A stretch of DNA of 44,653 bases from Candidatus Zixiibacteriota bacterium (GCA_034003725.1 JAVEYB010000010.1:1-44653); one strand, 5' to 3'; positions 35,305-44,036 are shown, counted from the first letter of the stretch. The notes: generated by a model from the sequence alone, not told the origin. Translations and numbers: made by a program.

Positions 35305-35835
35305 ATGTTCAGGGGGGAGCGTGCTGATATCATCGCAGTCGCAATTGGTCTCGCGTGTGTTGTCGGTGCTGTAGCATTTGGGTGCTGTCGATCTGCGGGA
35401 TCTTGTCCATGGTCGTGGTGGTGGCTGGCGGTCCCGGTCGCGGTACCGGTGCTTGGTGTTGCATTCGAGATTCTTGGTCAACTGTGGAAGGTCCGCGGTT
35501 ATCCCTCAGTGAAGGCTCTGGTACGCGCGGCCGCGGATCTATCCACTATCCTTGCCATTATCGCACTCCAACTCATATCGGCGTTGTATCGAAAGCTGCA
35601 GGGGGCGAGGTCTCGTAAAAACGGCCATGAACCGAGTCGGACCGCAGGTTCACCTGTTTGCCCACTCGACGACGAGGTCCACCGCGTGGATCACGTTGTA
35701 GCACCAGTGCCCGGTGAAGTCATCGGGAAGCGGCTGATCGGGCGGAATGGCCTCGCTCGCGGTGAGTGCCCGGGCGCCGTCGAAATCGACGTACGCAAGT
35801 CGCGCGGTGAGTTCTTCGACCGGGCGGGCGAATGA
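35305..35835 (+). CDS. Small hypothetical membrane protein with doubtful C-terminus
   Basis: Starts at ATG 35305 with GAGGAGG upstream. The first ~105 residues contain three hydrophobic segments (IIAVAIGLACVVGAVAFG, WLAVPVAVPVLGVAFEIL, LSTILAIIALQLISAL). The remaining ~70 residues are antisense to the 3' end of the aminotransferase gene (overlap 35650-35835) and look artefactual. A frameshift or late stop loss may have extended the frame. No family recognised. It has its own promoter-like sequence and is not part of the aminotransferase unit. Confidence 0.45.
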   Translation: MFRGERADIIAVAIGLACVVGAVAFGCCRSAGSCPWSWWWLAVPVAVPVLGVAFEILGQLWKVRGYPSVKALVRAAADLSTILAIIALQLISALYRKLQGARSRKNGHEPSRTAGSPVCPLDDEVHRVDHVVAPVPGEVIGKRLIGRNGLARGECPGAVEIDVRKSRGEFFDRAGE

Positions 35836-36942
35836 CTCTCCGGGCAGCAGCGCGACTCCCGTATCTGCGAGGAGTCGCTCGCAGAGGGTCGCGCCGTCGA
35901 CAATACCTCGGGCCTCGAGTTTCGCCGTCAATGGTGAGAAATCAAGGAACAGGTAAAACGCGCCGATTGGTGAATGGACGCGGATGTCGTTCTCGTTTAG
36001 TTTGCGCGCGCATTCCTGTCCGAGCGCTTTCAGAATGCGGCGCGCGTGCCACAAGTAGCGCTCGATCAGCGTGCCGCCGCGAAACGCCCGGATGGCCGCG
36101 CATTGTATAGGGGCGCTGACCGACGTGTAGGTTTCACTTGCGACCGCCGCCATCGATTCCAACAGCCAGTCCAGGTCGGGCGGAAACGTAAACGTCCCCA
36201 GCCGCCATCCGCCGGCGCCACACCACTTTGACAGCCCCGAGCTTATGATTGTGCCTTCGGGGTAGTAGCGTGCGACCGAAACGTGCGTGCCGTCGTGATG
36301 CAACTGCCCGTAAATCTCGTCGGACAACAAAACTAACTGATAGCGTCGGGCCACGTCGGCGATTTCACGAAGCTCATCGGCGCTATACGAGCCCCCGTCG
36401 GGATTGCTGGGATAGTTGAGAATGAGAATGCGCGGACGGTACGTGTCTTTCTCCTTCTGACAGACGCGCTCGAGATGAGCGGCATCGACTCGCCACATCT
36501 CCGCGTAGCGGGTATGGACCAGCGAGGTCTTTCTCCCGAGGATGCGGGCCTGGGGGAGATACGACACCCAGCACGGGCTCGGGACTATCAGTTCCCCGTA
36601 GTAGACCAGCTGCAATAGAAACATCAACTCCTTCGATCCCGGGCCGACGAGGACATTGGCGGCGCTTGCGTCAGCGCCGTCGTGGCGGCGATGGAACTCC
36701 GCAACGGCCTCGCGCAATTCGGGATGGCCGTACGCCGGCAGATAGTCTTTCAGGTGAGCATGCAGCTTGAGCGATTCGACGACCGGCAGCGGCACCGGAA
36801 AGGGCGACTGACCCAGGCCGAGTCTGTAGACGGTGTGCCCCTCGCTCTGCAGCCGCCGGCTGCGGTCGTTAATCGCTATCGTGGCCGACTGCTCGAGACC
36901 ACGCACATCGAGATTGAGACTTACATGTTTGCTGATGTTCAC
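35650..36942 (-). CDS. Class I/II aminotransferase
   Basis: 430 residues, fold type I PLP enzyme. Lys239 in SSGLSKWCGAGGWRLG is the Schiff-base residue. The Asp and Tyr that contact PLP are in LSDEIYG, and NYPSNPDGG is the usual Asn-Pro motif. The N-terminal part (YRLGLGQSPFPVPLPVVESL) fits the aspartate/tyrosine-aminotransferase-like superfamily. The ring-stacking region LPAYGHPELREAVAEFHRRH is typical. The amino-acid substrate cannot be deduced from sequence. It has its own promoter-like boxes (36983-37012) and stands apart from the photolyase group. Confidence 0.88.
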   Translation of the reverse strand: MNISKHVSLNLDVRGLEQSATIAINDRSRRLQSEGHTVYRLGLGQSPFPVPLPVVESLKLHAHLKDYLPAYGHPELREAVAEFHRRHDGADASAANVLVGPGSKELMFLLQLVYYGELIVPSPCWVSYLPQARILGRKTSLVHTRYAEMWRVDAAHLERVCQKEKDTYRPRILILNYPSNPDGGSYSADELREIADVARRYQLVLLSDEIYGQLHHDGTHVSVARYYPEGTIISSGLSKWCGAGGWRLGTFTFPPDLDWLLESMAAVASETYTSVSAPIQCAAIRAFRGGTLIERYLWHARRILKALGQECARKLNENDIRVHSPIGAFYLFLDFSPLTAKLEARGIVDGATLCERLLADTGVALLPGESFARPVEELTARLAYVDFDGARALTASEAIPPDQPLPDDFTGHWCYNVIHAVDLVVEWANR

Positions 36943-36982
36943 GGGTCGCCTCCGAGATCGTGCCTGACCGGCGGTTTACCTG

Positions 36983-37012
36983 AGTGTACGCAGGCTCGGA
37001 GAGAGTTCACAA
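36983..37012 (-). promoter_or_regulatory. Candidate promoter of the aminotransferase
   Basis: On the minus strand TTGTGA (37012-37007), 18-base spacer, TACACT (36988-36983), about 41 bp before the start codon. Confidence 0.45.
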
Positions 37013-37277
37013 GGGAAAATTCCGGACAGTGTCGACGTCCGCCTGAGCACATGACCTTTTATTCAACATGACTCGTATGTGGACGAACCGTACCGACGCC
37101 TGCTGGCTGTATGTCGAGCAGGCGACGGTCTCATCCCTTGACAAGCCGCACCGCCGGCGTGTTTATCGAATCGGACAAGTTGATGACACCACCGTTGAGA
37201 GCGCGGTATACGTGATTGGTGTGCCGCTGACAAAAACCACTCTCAGGCGGCGCCCTCACCGAGTATCGGCTGTGCGG
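37013..37277. other. Intergenic region, no gene seen
   Basis: Part of a 335-bp gap between the SRPBCC gene and the aminotransferase gene. A plus-strand open frame from 37068 crosses it but runs antisense into the SRPBCC gene and has no domain-like content. Confidence 0.3.
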
Positions 37278-37763
37278 TCAGCGATGCCGCTCGCCCGCAA
37301 CGGCGCGGTACGGCTCGAAGTGGTCTGCGATTACGGCAGCGCGATAGTCAAAGATCTTCCGCAATTGACGGCTCACCAGTAAACCGTGTATAAGGCGCCC
37401 GACCACACCAAAGGGAACCAGATACCGTACGGTGTCATGCATCAGGGTTCCTTCGACGGTTTCCTCGAAGGCGTGGGTGTGGTGCCAGAAGGCGTACGGT
37501 CCCTTGAGCTGCACATCGACAAACCGGTGAGGTGGTTCGTAGTCGGTGATCAATGTCGTCCAGAAGCGGCGGAGGCCGAACACCCTGATCGTATAATCGA
37601 TAACGGCGCCCGTCTTCATGGTTACAGGCAGCGGGGTCAATATCCTGAAACCGACCGTATCGGGCGTGATACGCTCCAGGTTCTGCGGGTTCTCGAAGAA
37701 TGCGAATACCTCGCGCAGTGGCCGTCGAATGAGCTGCGTCCGAATCAACGTGTACACACTCAC
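37278..37763 (-). CDS. SRPBCC (START-like) domain protein
   Basis: 161 residues, with the helix-grip fold of the COG4276 SRPBCC group: IRRPLREVFAFFENPQNLER, then VPFGVVGRLIHGLLVSRQL. Such proteins bind hydrophobic ligands; several sit in light-regulated or carotenoid gene sets with photolyase. It overlaps the photolyase gene by 4 bp (ATGA). Light-regulated co-expression is inferred from the upstream CarH-like gene. Confidence 0.85.
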   Translation of the reverse strand: MSVYTLIRTQLIRRPLREVFAFFENPQNLERITPDTVGFRILTPLPVTMKTGAVIDYTIRVFGLRRFWTTLITDYEPPHRFVDVQLKGPYAFWHHTHAFEETVEGTLMHDTVRYLVPFGVVGRLIHGLLVSRQLRKIFDYRAAVIADHFEPYRAVAGERHR

Positions 37764-39175
37764 AGCATCACCCCGTCACGCATGCCCTGCATCGTCTCGA
37801 CATAGGTATCGACATCAAACTTGCGACGGCATCCGCTGTAACTCATGTAGCGGATCTTGCCGAATATTTCGCGCTCAAACCACGGGCGATCGTGGACGCC
37901 GGCGATACTCCAGGCAACGCCGGCGTAGCCGTTGGGATCGATCCCGTCCAGTTCGTACCGGTCGTTGAGGTAGAGGGCCCTTCGATAGGCCTCGGCCGGG
38001 GTTGGGCTCCACTCAAGGATCTTTTTCGCCCAGTACATACGCAAGTACCCATGCATCTTCCCGAGGCATACCATTTCCCACTTGGCGGCATTCCAGAGCG
38101 CGTCGTGGGTCTCTCCCCGCGCGAGTTCTTCTTCCGAGTACAGGTATTCGCGGGGATCAGCCTGGTGCAGAGCCAGTGATTCAAGCGCCCAGGCGGGAGC
38201 GCCGTCGATCGAGTCATACGCGCTGTTGTAAAGGCAGAAATTCTCGGCGAGTTCGCGTCTGACGATAAGCTCCTCGAAAAACGCCTCCTGAGACTTGATC
38301 TGGTCGTCTCTGCGTTGAATCTCCAGAGCCACCCGCTGCGCGGAGACAAAACCGAAATTGAGCCACGGCGACAGATCGGACTGGACGATTTTGGTCGGAT
38401 CGTTGCGCCAGTCGCGATATGCGGCGAGCCGAGATGATGCGAACTGATTCAGGACACGCATGCCGGCAGCAGTGCCGCCGACAGCCCAGTCGACCGGTGG
38501 CACAGACAGGTCCGGTGCGAGTCTCTGTGCGATTGACGACCAGTTGTTGTCCGACAGGTGAAGGGTGTCGCCGAAGGGATGCGGTTGGAGCGAGGGAATA
38601 TCGCTCAGGAAGGTTCCAAGAACTCGGTTTACCTTCGGCCGGAAGGTATAGGCAGCCCACTCCTGTTTCGTACTCGCGAACCGTGCCGGCACGATATTGT
38701 GCGCGTCAACCTCGTACATCGGGATCTCTATATGTTCAGCGACCCGGGAACGGTCGGCGCGACCGTCGCGAAGCGGCGTAAAGTCTGTAACAAGCGCACA
38801 GGCAGACGAGTCCCTGGCGAACCGCACGATTTCCCCGGCAGTGGGTTCCATGGCGACAACGAAAGCGATCCCAAGAGCCCTGCACTCCGCTTCGACTTCT
38901 CTCAACCCTGAGAGAAGGAAATCGAGCCGGCGGGCGGTCCGCACGTGTTCGCGATTGTCGATCGACGTAACAATCACAAGCGGCGTATGCGCGCCCAACG
39001 CGATATCCTGGGCATACAACAACGCCCAGTTGTCCGCGACGCGCCGGTCGCGGTCCATCCAGTACACGACTGGTCCCCGTCCCGGCGTTCCCGACGCCAA
39101 CGTGGTCACCCGTCGCTGGTCAACTCGCCCGCTGTAATGTTGCACTTCAATCGCTCCGGTTGAACGCACAGGCAT
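37760..39175 (-). CDS. phr: Class II deoxyribodipyrimidine photolyase
   Basis: 471 residues. The N-terminal alpha/beta antenna domain starts near YWMDRDRRVADNWALL. The FAD-binding helical domain has WLNFGFVSAQRVALEI and, near the C-terminus, DALWNAAKWEMVCLGKMHG and RMYWAKKILEW, the class II signature that includes the Trp electron-transfer path. YAGVAWSIAGVHDRPW follows. It repairs cyclobutane pyrimidine dimers by light and FADH-. It is 13 bp after the CarH-type regulator and co-translated with the SRPBCC gene. Confidence 0.95.
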   Translation of the reverse strand: MPVRSTGAIEVQHYSGRVDQRRVTTLASGTPGRGPVVYWMDRDRRVADNWALLYAQDIALGAHTPLVIVTSIDNREHVRTARRLDFLLSGLREVEAECRALGIAFVVAMEPTAGEIVRFARDSSACALVTDFTPLRDGRADRSRVAEHIEIPMYEVDAHNIVPARFASTKQEWAAYTFRPKVNRVLGTFLSDIPSLQPHPFGDTLHLSDNNWSSIAQRLAPDLSVPPVDWAVGGTAAGMRVLNQFASSRLAAYRDWRNDPTKIVQSDLSPWLNFGFVSAQRVALEIQRRDDQIKSQEAFFEELIVRRELAENFCLYNSAYDSIDGAPAWALESLALHQADPREYLYSEEELARGETHDALWNAAKWEMVCLGKMHGYLRMYWAKKILEWSPTPAEAYRRALYLNDRYELDGIDPNGYAGVAWSIAGVHDRPWFEREIFGKIRYMSYSGCRRKFDVDTYVETMQGMRDGVML

Positions 39176-39188
39176 TCACCCGGCAATG

Positions 39189-40154
39189 CTATTTCCGATC
39201 CGCTGTGGACACTGCGGTAGATCGGATTCGGTCCAGGTGGTCGCCCAAATCACGCAAACTCTCCAGAGTGATCGCTCCGATTTCGTCCAGCGTCTCCCGA
39301 TAGGCCGGATGAGAGCGGCCACCGACGATGATCGCGGTTTCACGGCCGACCATCGCCCGCAGCCTGAGCAGATCCTGGTCCATGTGGGGATCGTCGGGCG
39401 GATACACGATACTCACTGCGATCGCTTTCGCCCTGGACTGGGTCGCGGCGCCGGCGACATCTTCAGTCGGCGTATCCGGTCCAAGGTAGATGGACCGCCA
39501 TCCCTGGGATACGGCGGTAATCGCCGCCATCAGAGCGCCGGCTTCGTGTGCATGGCGTGATGGTGTCGTCACGACAACGACCGGCGCAGAGTCGGCAACA
39601 CGCGCACTCGACAACATCGTCCCGAGAAAAGTGCGCACGGCCGCCGATGCCATATGCTCGTGCGAGACCTTCATCCCGCCGTCCCGCCACATGTCGCCGA
39701 CACGCTCGAACATCGGGGTAATGACATCCTCAAACAGCGCCATCTGCCCGAGATCCATCGAGGCGCTCAGCAGCGCCGATTCGAGGGCCGATATTTCCAG
39801 CGACATAACCGCCTCAAGGCAGGCCGCCAGATGCGATTCAGCGGAGGCGGCGCCGACTCGCGGAGTTGAACGGTTGCCGTTGCCCGGCGCCGACACAAGC
39901 ACGCCGCGGTTGGAGTCTATGATGCCCCGAAGCTCTTCGTTGTCCAGATTCGCAATCTGCCCAATGCTCATGCCGGCCGAGGTCGCCTGCCGCAGCAGTA
40001 TCAGTCGACGGATATCGTCGTCGGAGTACAGACGTCGATTGGACGGGGTTCGGTTAGGACTGACCGCGCTATAGCGACGCTCCCAAATGCGGATGAGATG
40101 GGTTGAGAGCCCGCTTCGTGCGGCGGCCACTTTTATTGGGTATTTCTGGGTCAC
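39189..40154 (-). CDS. MerR-family regulator with B12-binding domain (CarH/LitR type)
   Basis: 321 residues from GTG 40154 with GGAG 5 bases upstream; the frame extends 13 codons upstream without a ribosome site. The N-terminal MerR wHTH (KVAAARSGLSTHLIRIWERR) is followed by a linker, a helical cobalamin-cap domain (MWRDGGMKVSHEHMASAAVR), and a Rossmann B12-binding domain with His in RHAHEAGALM, SIVYPP and IIVGGRS. This architecture is that of adenosylcobalamin photoreceptors that repress in the dark and release DNA on illumination. The photolyase gene directly downstream fits a light response. Three 11-bp repeats precede the gene. Confidence 0.9.
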   Translation of the reverse strand: MTQKYPIKVAAARSGLSTHLIRIWERRYSAVSPNRTPSNRRLYSDDDIRRLILLRQATSAGMSIGQIANLDNEELRGIIDSNRGVLVSAPGNGNRSTPRVGAASAESHLAACLEAVMSLEISALESALLSASMDLGQMALFEDVITPMFERVGDMWRDGGMKVSHEHMASAAVRTFLGTMLSSARVADSAPVVVVTTPSRHAHEAGALMAAITAVSQGWRSIYLGPDTPTEDVAGAATQSRAKAIAVSIVYPPDDPHMDQDLLRLRAMVGRETAIIVGGRSHPAYRETLDEIGAITLESLRDLGDHLDRIRSTAVSTADRK

Positions 40155-40192
40155 TTTATCTCCAGCTAAAGATATTGTCTCATTGCCGACCA

Positions 40193-40225
40193 CTATAACT
40201 AACTTTTGTCTAAAAATGTTCTAAC
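40193..40225 (-). promoter_or_regulatory. Three 11-bp direct repeats, candidate CarH operator
   Basis: Minus strand, contiguous units GTTAGAACATT, TTTAGACAAAA, GTTAGTTATAG, 39 bp before the GTG start. All share TTAG at the same place. Structural work on Thermus CarH describes binding to 11-bp direct repeats; equating these with that site is inference. Confidence 0.5.
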
Positions 40226-40425
40226 ATTCGAATAAATTTCATAAGTTATTATTATCCAATATATTAACAATAACCACAACCCCTTTGTGGCCCTTCAATA
40301 TTTAGTGGCGAGGTGCCCATCGCAACAAATTATTCGTCATAAATGCTACAAATATGGAACAAAAGATGTACGCCGGGGCGTTGTATGTTTCGAAAGTTGA
40401 ACACCAAATCAGCAAGGAGAATGAA
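40226..40425. other. AT-rich divergent control region
   Basis: Between the CarH-like gene and the DUF378 gene, a strikingly AT-rich stretch in a GC-rich window. A CCACAA/TTGTGG hairpin (about 40273-40290) is visible. It probably holds promoters for both sides. Confidence 0.35.
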
Positions 40426-40638
40426 ATGAAAACACTCGACATCATCGTAGCTGTCCTGCTCGTGGTTGGCGGTCTCAACTGGGGCTTGGTCGGCTTGTTC
40501 GATTTCAACCTGGTCGCGACTCTATTCGGAACGAGTCTGGTAGCCACAATCGTGTATGTCCTCGTCGGTCTGTCGGCGTTGTACCAGGTACTGTCCCTCA
40601 AGGGCATCCAGCGCCGCTGGGGCGTTCAGCGGGGCTAG
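40426..40638 (+). CDS. DUF378 small membrane protein
   Basis: 70 residues, ATG at 40426 with AAGGAGA upstream; the frame continues upstream without support. Two membrane segments ([39 protein letters not shown]) with the GGLNWGLVG motif characteristic of DUF378. Role unknown. It lies 64 bp before the fasciclin gene on the same strand, and they may be expressed together. Confidence 0.9.
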   Translation: MKTLDIIVAVLLVVGGLNWGLVGLFDFNLVATLFGTSLVATIVYVLVGLSALYQVLSLKGIQRRWGVQRG

Positions 40639-40702
40639 GAGACCGCTGAGGAAACGGATCACATTGGCAAATCGTACAGCAATACAATCAAAGGAGAGAG
40701 AC

Positions 40703-41242
40703 GTGAAGAGCAAACTTACCATCATTGCAGCAACCCTGACACTGGGCGTGGTGACCCCTGCCGTCAACGCCGACTGCGGCGCCGAGCACGGCGCCACGGC
40801 TACTCAGGCCAAGGCCGAAATGAAAATGAACGTCGTCGAGACGGCGGTTGCCGCCGGCAACTTCAATACCCTCGTGGCCGCGGTTAAGGCCGCCGGGCTG
40901 GTTGAAACACTGAGCGGTGAAGGTCCCTTCACGGTCTTCGCGCCGACAGACGAGGCGTTCGCCATGCTGCCGGAAGGCACCGTGGAAGGTCTGCTGCAGG
41001 ACAAAGAGACCCTGACTGCAATATTGACTTATCATGTCGTGCCCGGTCTGGTGATGTCCAAGGACGTCGTCAAACTTGACAAAGCAGAGACCGCGAACGG
41101 TCAGAGCGTGTCTATCAAGACGACCGACAGCACCGTCATGATCGACAACGCAAGAGTCGTCAAGGCCGATATAGCGACCTCTAACGGCGTGATTCACGTC
41201 ATCGACGCCGTGATTCTTCCGGTGATTGAGGACGAGAAATAA
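40703..41242 (+). CDS. Exported fasciclin (FAS1) domain protein
   Basis: 179 residues from GTG 40703 (AAGGAGAG just upstream). The signal peptide is [19 protein letters not shown]. One FAS1 domain runs from about 45 to 175: [43 protein letters not shown]1 proteins are extracellular adhesion modules, often at the cell surface or in biofilms. The reading frame is open further upstream but overlaps the DUF378 gene in another frame. A GC-rich hairpin follows. Confidence 0.93.
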   Translation: MKSKLTIIAATLTLGVVTPAVNADCGAEHGATATQAKAEMKMNVVETAVAAGNFNTLVAAVKAAGLVETLSGEGPFTVFAPTDEAFAMLPEGTVEGLLQDKETLTAILTYHVVPGLVMSKDVVKLDKAETANGQSVSIKTTDSTVMIDNARVVKADIATSNGVIHVIDAVILPVIEDEK

Positions 41243-41258
41243 CATCCGTCACCGCCGT

Positions 41259-41284
41259 CCGCCCGCAGGGGGCTGGGCGGGCGG
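41259..41284 (+). terminator. GC-rich hairpin after the fasciclin gene
   Basis: CCGCCCGC and GCGGGCGG pair over 8 bp with a 10-base loop, 16 bp after the stop. No T-run follows, so factor-dependent termination is more likely. Confidence 0.45.
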
Positions 41285-41418
41285 CGCGACCGGGTGGGCG
41301 TCTGTCGGTGGGCACTCAAGCGCATATGAGTACCGACTCGGAAGGTTCACCGACAGACGATCCACTCAAACACGCGAATCGAAAGAATCATGTACTTCTG
41401 AACTCAAAGGGCACTAAA

Positions 41419-41658
41419 ATGCGCCGTAGGAAGTGGCTCAGAAGAATCCTGGGCGGGCTGCGATCGTAGCAGGTTTCGCCACCGTCGGACTCGCGCAGAG
41501 CGCGAACATTCAGATTATTCACAACGCTGCTGATCCCGCGGCCGATACCGTCGACGTGTGGGTCAACGGCTGCGCTGAAGGGCACTGAGCTGCTGCCGAC
41601 CGCGTCTGACGTCATGCTCAGCATATACAACGTGCTTGGGCAGGATGATGCTGCTCAA
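41419..41658 (+). pseudogene. DUF4397 protein with T9SS tail, decayed
   Basis: An ATG at 41419 opens a basic leader (MRRRKWLRRILGG) that stops at a TAG unless the frame shifts near 41455. The shifted frame reads IVAGFATVGLAQS and then ANIQIIHNAADPAADTVDVW, the start of a DUF4397 domain, and stops at TGA near 41588. One base over, LPTASDVMLSIYNVLGQ follows, a typical T9SS C-terminal sorting domain. The middle and end of both domains are missing. The gene has therefore been frameshifted twice and internally deleted; the tail differs from the fragment at 2201. Confidence 0.72.
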
Positions 41659-41723
41659 GCAGAGCACACACACGAATCCCGATTCGCGTATCTTTCTCGA
41701 CGCTACTCTACACACGCAAAAAG

Positions 41724-41758
41724 GCGGGCCGGTCATGATGACCGGCCCGCTTGTTTTT
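41724..41758. terminator. Bidirectional rho-independent terminator
   Basis: A 12-bp perfect stem (GCGGGCCGGTCA / TGACCGGCCCGC, loop TGA) is followed by TTGTTTTT on the plus strand; on the minus strand the U-tract is CCTTTTT. It ends the DASS transporter operon and the pseudogene region. Confidence 0.9.
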
Positions 41759-41783
41759 CACTGCGATGGAGATCGCGAACCGG

Positions 41784-43322
41784 TCATCCCGTGGTCACGG
41801 GCATACCCATCATCGGCCATATGAAGCTCACGAACGCGGCCAGGACCAGCAGCAGAACGATACTGGCGGGGATGCCGGCGGCCAGGAATTGCCCGCTGGT
41901 AAATTGCCGGCTCTCATAGGCGATGGCGTTTGGCGCGGCGCCGACCAACAGGACAAACGGCATACCCGCAACCACCAGCGACGAATAGAAAACCACCTCG
42001 GGAGATACGCCCAGATACGGGGCGATAACGAGAGCCACCGGGAGAGTGATGGCGATAGCCGCAACGTTCATGATCAGGTTAGTGATACATAACACGAACA
42101 CCGATATTCCCATGACGAATATGAACCAGTGGGCGTGTTCCAGAATCCCCAGCCACAGGACGGCCATCCAGCTCGCCGCGCCGGTCTGCCACAGACAGAA
42201 CCCGATGCTCATTGCGCCCCCGAACAACAGCACGATATTCCAGGGAATCTCTTCGAGATCCTTGATCGTCAGAATATTAAACACGAAAAAGCAAATCGTG
42301 GAGCAGAGGATGATGGCGCTTTTGTCGAGTTGATCCAGACCGGGAACGAACGAACGAAGCGACATGGTGGCGATCGTTGAGAATACGATTACAAGCGTCA
42401 CGATCTCGGTTCGCGACATCGGGCCGAGCCCCGCATTCAACTGCCGGGCGCGCTGCCGAAGGCCCGGGATAGACTTCTGCTCCGGCTTGAATAACACCAT
42501 CATCAGCAGCCACAACAACAGCACCATGACGATACCGACCGGCGCCATGTAGTAGGACAACTCGAAGAAACCTATCTCGGTACCCGTCATATCGCGGAAG
42601 AACCCGATGGCAACAGCGCCTCGGGCCGCGCCAAGCAGCGTGATAATGCTGCCGGCCCCTGCGACAAATGCCATGCCGATAAACAGCCCCTTTCCGAACC
42701 GCGTGGGTCTGCTGTCCTTTTCGTACAGAGCGTAGATTGCCATGAGTAATGGAAAGACGGCGGCGGCGACGGCGGTGTGCGCCATGATCAAGGTTAACGC
42801 CGCGGTCATCAGGAAGCTGCCGAGATAGATCATGGACGTCTTCTCGCCGACAATCAGCAGCATCTTGTAAGCCATTCGTTTGGTGAGCCCCGATCTGGTG
42901 AAGGCCATACCGATCACCACCGAACCAACAATGAACCACACGGACGGATCCATGAAGTCAGTGAATGCGGTTTTGGCGGGGCGAATGAGAAACAGGGCCT
43001 GGACGACGCCGATAGCAATCGATGTCACACCAATAGGCACGACCTCAAACACCCACCAGATGGCCGCGAGAAAGAACAGCCCGAGCGCAGCCTTGCCTTC
43101 GCGGGTGAGCACGAAATGCTCGCCTTTGGGATCAACCGCATCGCTCCATGGAGGTGACAGGTAGATGACGGCAAAAAACAGCAGGCCAAGGACGATGAGC
43201 GAGACCCGCTTCCAATCGACCGCCCTCACGGCGCGGGCGACCCGAACTTCCTCGGGCATCGGCGGAAGTCCAGCGGGGCGGTCGGACACCGGCCGGTCTT
43301 TCTTCTTGAACGGTCTGACCAT
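41784..43322 (-). CDS. DASS/SLC13-family anion symporter
   Basis: 512 residues with about 11-13 membrane segments. Features of divalent anion:sodium symporters: VGSVVIGMAFTRSGLTKRMA, LIMAHTAVAAAVFPLLM, and the second inverted repeat LLFGGAMSIGFCLWQTGA with FVLCITNLIMNVAAIAITLP and VGAAPNAIAYES. The Ser-Asn-Thr tip motifs are variant here (HTAVA, MNVAA). It carries dicarboxylates, sulfate or similar ions with Na+; the substrate is not deduced. The N-terminal 35 residues are polar and cytoplasmic. It follows the CBS gene by 47 bp, and one promoter probably serves both. Confidence 0.9.
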   Translation of the reverse strand: MVRPFKKKDRPVSDRPAGLPPMPEEVRVARAVRAVDWKRVSLIVLGLLFFAVIYLSPPWSDAVDPKGEHFVLTREGKAALGLFFLAAIWWVFEVVPIGVTSIAIGVVQALFLIRPAKTAFTDFMDPSVWFIVGSVVIGMAFTRSGLTKRMAYKMLLIVGEKTSMIYLGSFLMTAALTLIMAHTAVAAAVFPLLMAIYALYEKDSRPTRFGKGLFIGMAFVAGAGSIITLLGAARGAVAIGFFRDMTGTEIGFFELSYYMAPVGIVMVLLLWLLMMVLFKPEQKSIPGLRQRARQLNAGLGPMSRTEIVTLVIVFSTIATMSLRSFVPGLDQLDKSAIILCSTICFFVFNILTIKDLEEIPWNIVLLFGGAMSIGFCLWQTGAASWMAVLWLGILEHAHWFIFVMGISVFVLCITNLIMNVAAIAITLPVALVIAPYLGVSPEVVFYSSLVVAGMPFVLLVGAAPNAIAYESRQFTSGQFLAAGIPASIVLLLVLAAFVSFIWPMMGMPVTTG

Positions 43323-43369
43323 CTCTACTCCCAGCGAGAAGCGAACGAAGACTCAGTCGGGACCTGGTC

Positions 43370-43900
43370 TCACAGCAGTTGACCGGCAACCTCGTGGAAC
43401 ACATCCACGGAGCGCACCACACCCACGACTTTCTGGTCGCGCAGCACCGGCAACAGCGCAACATCGGTATTGAGCATCTTGTAGACGACTTTTGCGAGAG
43501 GATCATTCACATCGACCGTATCGCCGATCGGCTGCATGAATTCCTCCACCTGCAGTTCCGACTGCTTCTGCATCATTTCGGTCGAGGCGCCGTTCGACAG
43601 GTCGAGGAGGTTGGGATCAACGTCGATATCGAACCAGTGACGCTGACCTTCCGGTGTCGATGATCGCCTTTGCGCGAAGCGCGGCTCCAGTCCGCCGAGA
43701 ATATCACGTCGTCGAAGAACCCCCACCAATTCGTATTTCTCATCAAACACCAGCAGGGCGCGGGGCAAAGACTTCCGACCGTCGTATTCGATCGTCGACA
43801 ACTCGATTTCGGCAATCGCCTGGCGCAACGTAAACCAATAGGGAATATGCGGGTACTGATCCAGCGGGATCATGATGTCCCCAGCCCGTTTGGTAGCCAT
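43370..43900 (-). CDS. CBS-domain protein (Bateman module)
   Basis: 176 residues with two CBS domains: the first (about 1-75) has ALLVFDEKYELVGVLRRRDI, the second (about 118-174) has VEEFMQPIGDTVDVNDPL and VALLPVLRDQKVVGVVRSVD. The linker between them (residues 76-117) is unusually long. CBS pairs bind adenine nucleotides and regulate associated transporters or enzymes. Here the transporter gene is directly downstream, so energy- or ligand-sensitive gating is a reasonable inference. Start follows AGGAGTGATGG. Confidence 0.88.
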   Translation of the reverse strand: MATKRAGDIMIPLDQYPHIPYWFTLRQAIAEIELSTIEYDGRKSLPRALLVFDEKYELVGVLRRRDILGGLEPRFAQRRSSTPEGQRHWFDIDVDPNLLDLSNGASTEMMQKQSELQVEEFMQPIGDTVDVNDPLAKVVYKMLNTDVALLPVLRDQKVVGVVRSVDVFHEVAGQLL

Positions 43901-44007
43901 CCATCACTCCTCGTTCGAGTAGAACTCTGCCCGGAACCGGCGACGAACTCCGAAGTGCCTCCGCCGCCGCCGGGCGCGAACCGGTGCCGGGTCGTCCGGA
44001 CGGATAG

Positions 44008-44036
44008 TAGATACCTACTTTGGGCAATCTTGTCAA
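44008..44036 (-). promoter_or_regulatory. Promoter of the CBS-transporter operon
   Basis: Minus strand TTGACA (44036-44031), a 17-base spacer and TATCTA (44013-44008). The leader to the start codon is about 100 nt. Confidence 0.55.
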
